Positions 62,969 through 64,000 of a stretch of DNA of 64,000 nucleotides are shown in pieces (the stretch's first letter is position 1; every line of letters starts with the position of its first letter). Under the pieces are notes generated by a model that worked only from the letters and a program-made list of their open reading frames with translations, did not search any database and was not told the DNA's origin. The position numbers were made by a program, and so were the translations under genes. Source of the DNA: Flectobacillus longus (GTDB lineage Bacteria; Bacteroidota; Bacteroidia; Cytophagales; Spirosomataceae); contig NZ_JASHIC010000017.1 of assembly GCF_030056705.1 (NCBI RefSeq), positions 62,001 through 126,000 on the forward strand, read 5' to 3'.

Positions 62969-64000
62969 ATGAAGTCTTTCGTTAAAAATATCACACTTAT
63001 GGCACTTGCCCTTTCTTTGGAAGGGCAATATGCCACGGCTCAAACACCGACCTATTCGTTGCAACAGCTGAAAGAAACCGCTCTGAAAAGCAATCATATT
63101 TTATCGGTAAAACAATGGCAAATAGCCGAACGTGAAGCCAAAATCAAAGAGGACGAAACCAAGCGTTATCCTACAGCTACGGTCAACGGAAATTACCAAT
63201 ACAATTTCAATTTAGCCAACATCACAATTCCTGCGGGTTCTATCGGTGTTTTGCCAGTAAGCACTACTGTACAAGTGCCACTACCCAACGAAGATAAAAA
63301 TATTCAGATTGGGAATAAAAATCTATACAACTTAGGTGTTACAGCCTATCAGCCTATCAGTCAGCAGATTAAAATCAAGACTGGTTTGGAGGTAAATCGT
63401 ATGGATGTGGCTATTACAGAAAAAGAAAAACAAAAAATTGCCTTACAAATTACCCAAGGTGTTGAGCAATTGTACTACGGAACACTTATTGCCCAAAAGC
63501 AATTAGAAGAAGCTGAAGCGAAATTAGCAGTAGCAAAAGCCAAATTGGGCGATGTCGAAACGGCTATTGCAGCTGGAAAAACCATTGATGTAAACCAAGC
63601 AGGCTTATTGGCCAACATTGCCGATGAAGAACAAAATATGTTGAAACTAAGCATTCAAGCACAAAATTATAAATCAGATTTAGTCAAACTAACAGGTATT
63701 GCTGATGAAGATTTTAATCTCCAAGAATCCTCTTTTGCCATGGAGCAAATTACTGGTATTGAGAATTTTAAAAGTGCTACTTCTTCAAACCCTGATATCC
63801 AAATTGCAAGTTTAACCAAGGAAAAAGCACAGCTAGGTATTAAGGCTGCACAACAAAGTACACTTCCAGATTTTGGATTCGTTACTGGATATACGTATCA
63901 ATCTGGTAATCCAATTTTACCGAATCATAATCCTTTTGTAGGACTTAATTTAAAGTGGAACGTTCAAGATTTGTTTTCGAATAAACACTTACTCAAACAG
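62969..64000 (+). CDS. TolC family outer-membrane channel (3' end outside window)
   Basis: The gene starts with ATG at 62969 and stays open to the last base (344 codons). The first 23 residues (MKSFVKNITLMALALSLEGQ and on) are a signal peptide. YSLQQLKETALKSNHILSVKQW and YPTATVNGNYQYNFNLAN follow, then long Gln/Ala/Glu-rich helices (IAQKQLEEAEAKLAVAKAKL), as in TolC/OprM-type channels. It completes the tripartite pump with the permease 7 bases upstream. The C-terminal half is not in the window. Confidence 0.92.
   Translation, partial: MKSFVKNITLMALALSLEGQYATAQTPTYSLQQLKETALKSNHILSVKQWQIAEREAKIKEDETKRYPTATVNGNYQYNFNLANITIPAGSIGVLPVSTTVQVPLPNEDKNIQIGNKNLYNLGVTAYQPISQQIKIKTGLEVNRMDVAITEKEKQKIALQITQGVEQLYYGTLIAQKQLEEAEAKLAVAKAKLGDVETAIAAGKTIDVNQAGLLANIADEEQNMLKLSIQAQNYKSDLVKLTGIADEDFNLQESSFAMEQITGIENFKSATSSNPDIQIASLTKEKAQLGIKAAQQSTLPDFGFVTGYTYQSGNPILPNHNPFVGLNLKWNVQDLFSNKHLLKQ

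Overview
The window looks like a chromosomal segment of an aerobic Bacteroidota bacterium, most likely order Cytophagales (for example the Spirosomataceae/Flectobacillus side). The signs are an AT-rich genome, SusC/SusD pairs under ECF sigma/FecR control, type IX secretion (T9SS) style giant surface proteins with SprB repeats, LytTR regulators, Reg_prop sensor kinases, a TAnnTTTG-type promoter and no strong Shine-Dalgarno sites. The genus is a guess. No rRNA, tRNA, CRISPR array, phage or transposase gene was seen.

Layout. 1-9.1 kb holds sugar and acid-polysaccharide enzymes (a heparinase II/III tail, a GH88 unsaturated uronyl hydrolase, a Tat-type sugar isomerase and a GMC oxidoreductase) mixed with stress genes (OsmC, an Ada-like alkyltransferase) and an AraC regulator. 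9.5-28.2 kb is one co-directional cell-surface locus: a 1814-aa Ig/SprB-repeat protein with a T9SS-type C-terminus, a 575-aa outer-membrane barrel, a 2686-aa secreted protein ending in two bulb-type lectin domains, a 727-aa FN3 protein and an OmpA-like protein. It runs on into a Reg_prop sensor kinase with a degenerate ATPase and a LytTR response regulator (28.3-32.3 kb). An ECF sigma factor and a membrane-anchored anti-sigma/barrel-like protein follow (32.8-34.8 kb).

35.0-39.8 kb is a divergent pair (a DUF5690 MFS transporter and a PL26/YetA-like rhamnogalacturonan lyase) bracketed by two nearly identical inverted 195-bp elements. 40.0-45.9 kb carries a carboxylesterase, an aldo/keto reductase, a DUF1080 3-keto-glycoside hydrolase-like protein enclosed in nested inverted repeats, a thioredoxin-reductase-like flavoprotein and a Fur-family regulator. 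45.9-56.8 kb is a minus-strand uptake locus: ECF sigma, FecR, SusC with STN domain, SusD and a VCBS/ASPIC-UnbV lipoprotein. 57.0-64.0 kb has a YHS protein, a Crp-like regulator, an orphan NAD-binding-domain protein and an RND efflux operon (adaptor, permease, TolC) that runs off the window.

The intergenic DNA is unusually rich in palindromic, MITE-like repeats. At least six families are visible. They sit mostly at convergent gene ends, where several carry terminator-like hairpins, and two sets form inverted pairs around gene cassettes. The two points most worth following are the surface-adhesin/lectin locus and this repeat architecture.
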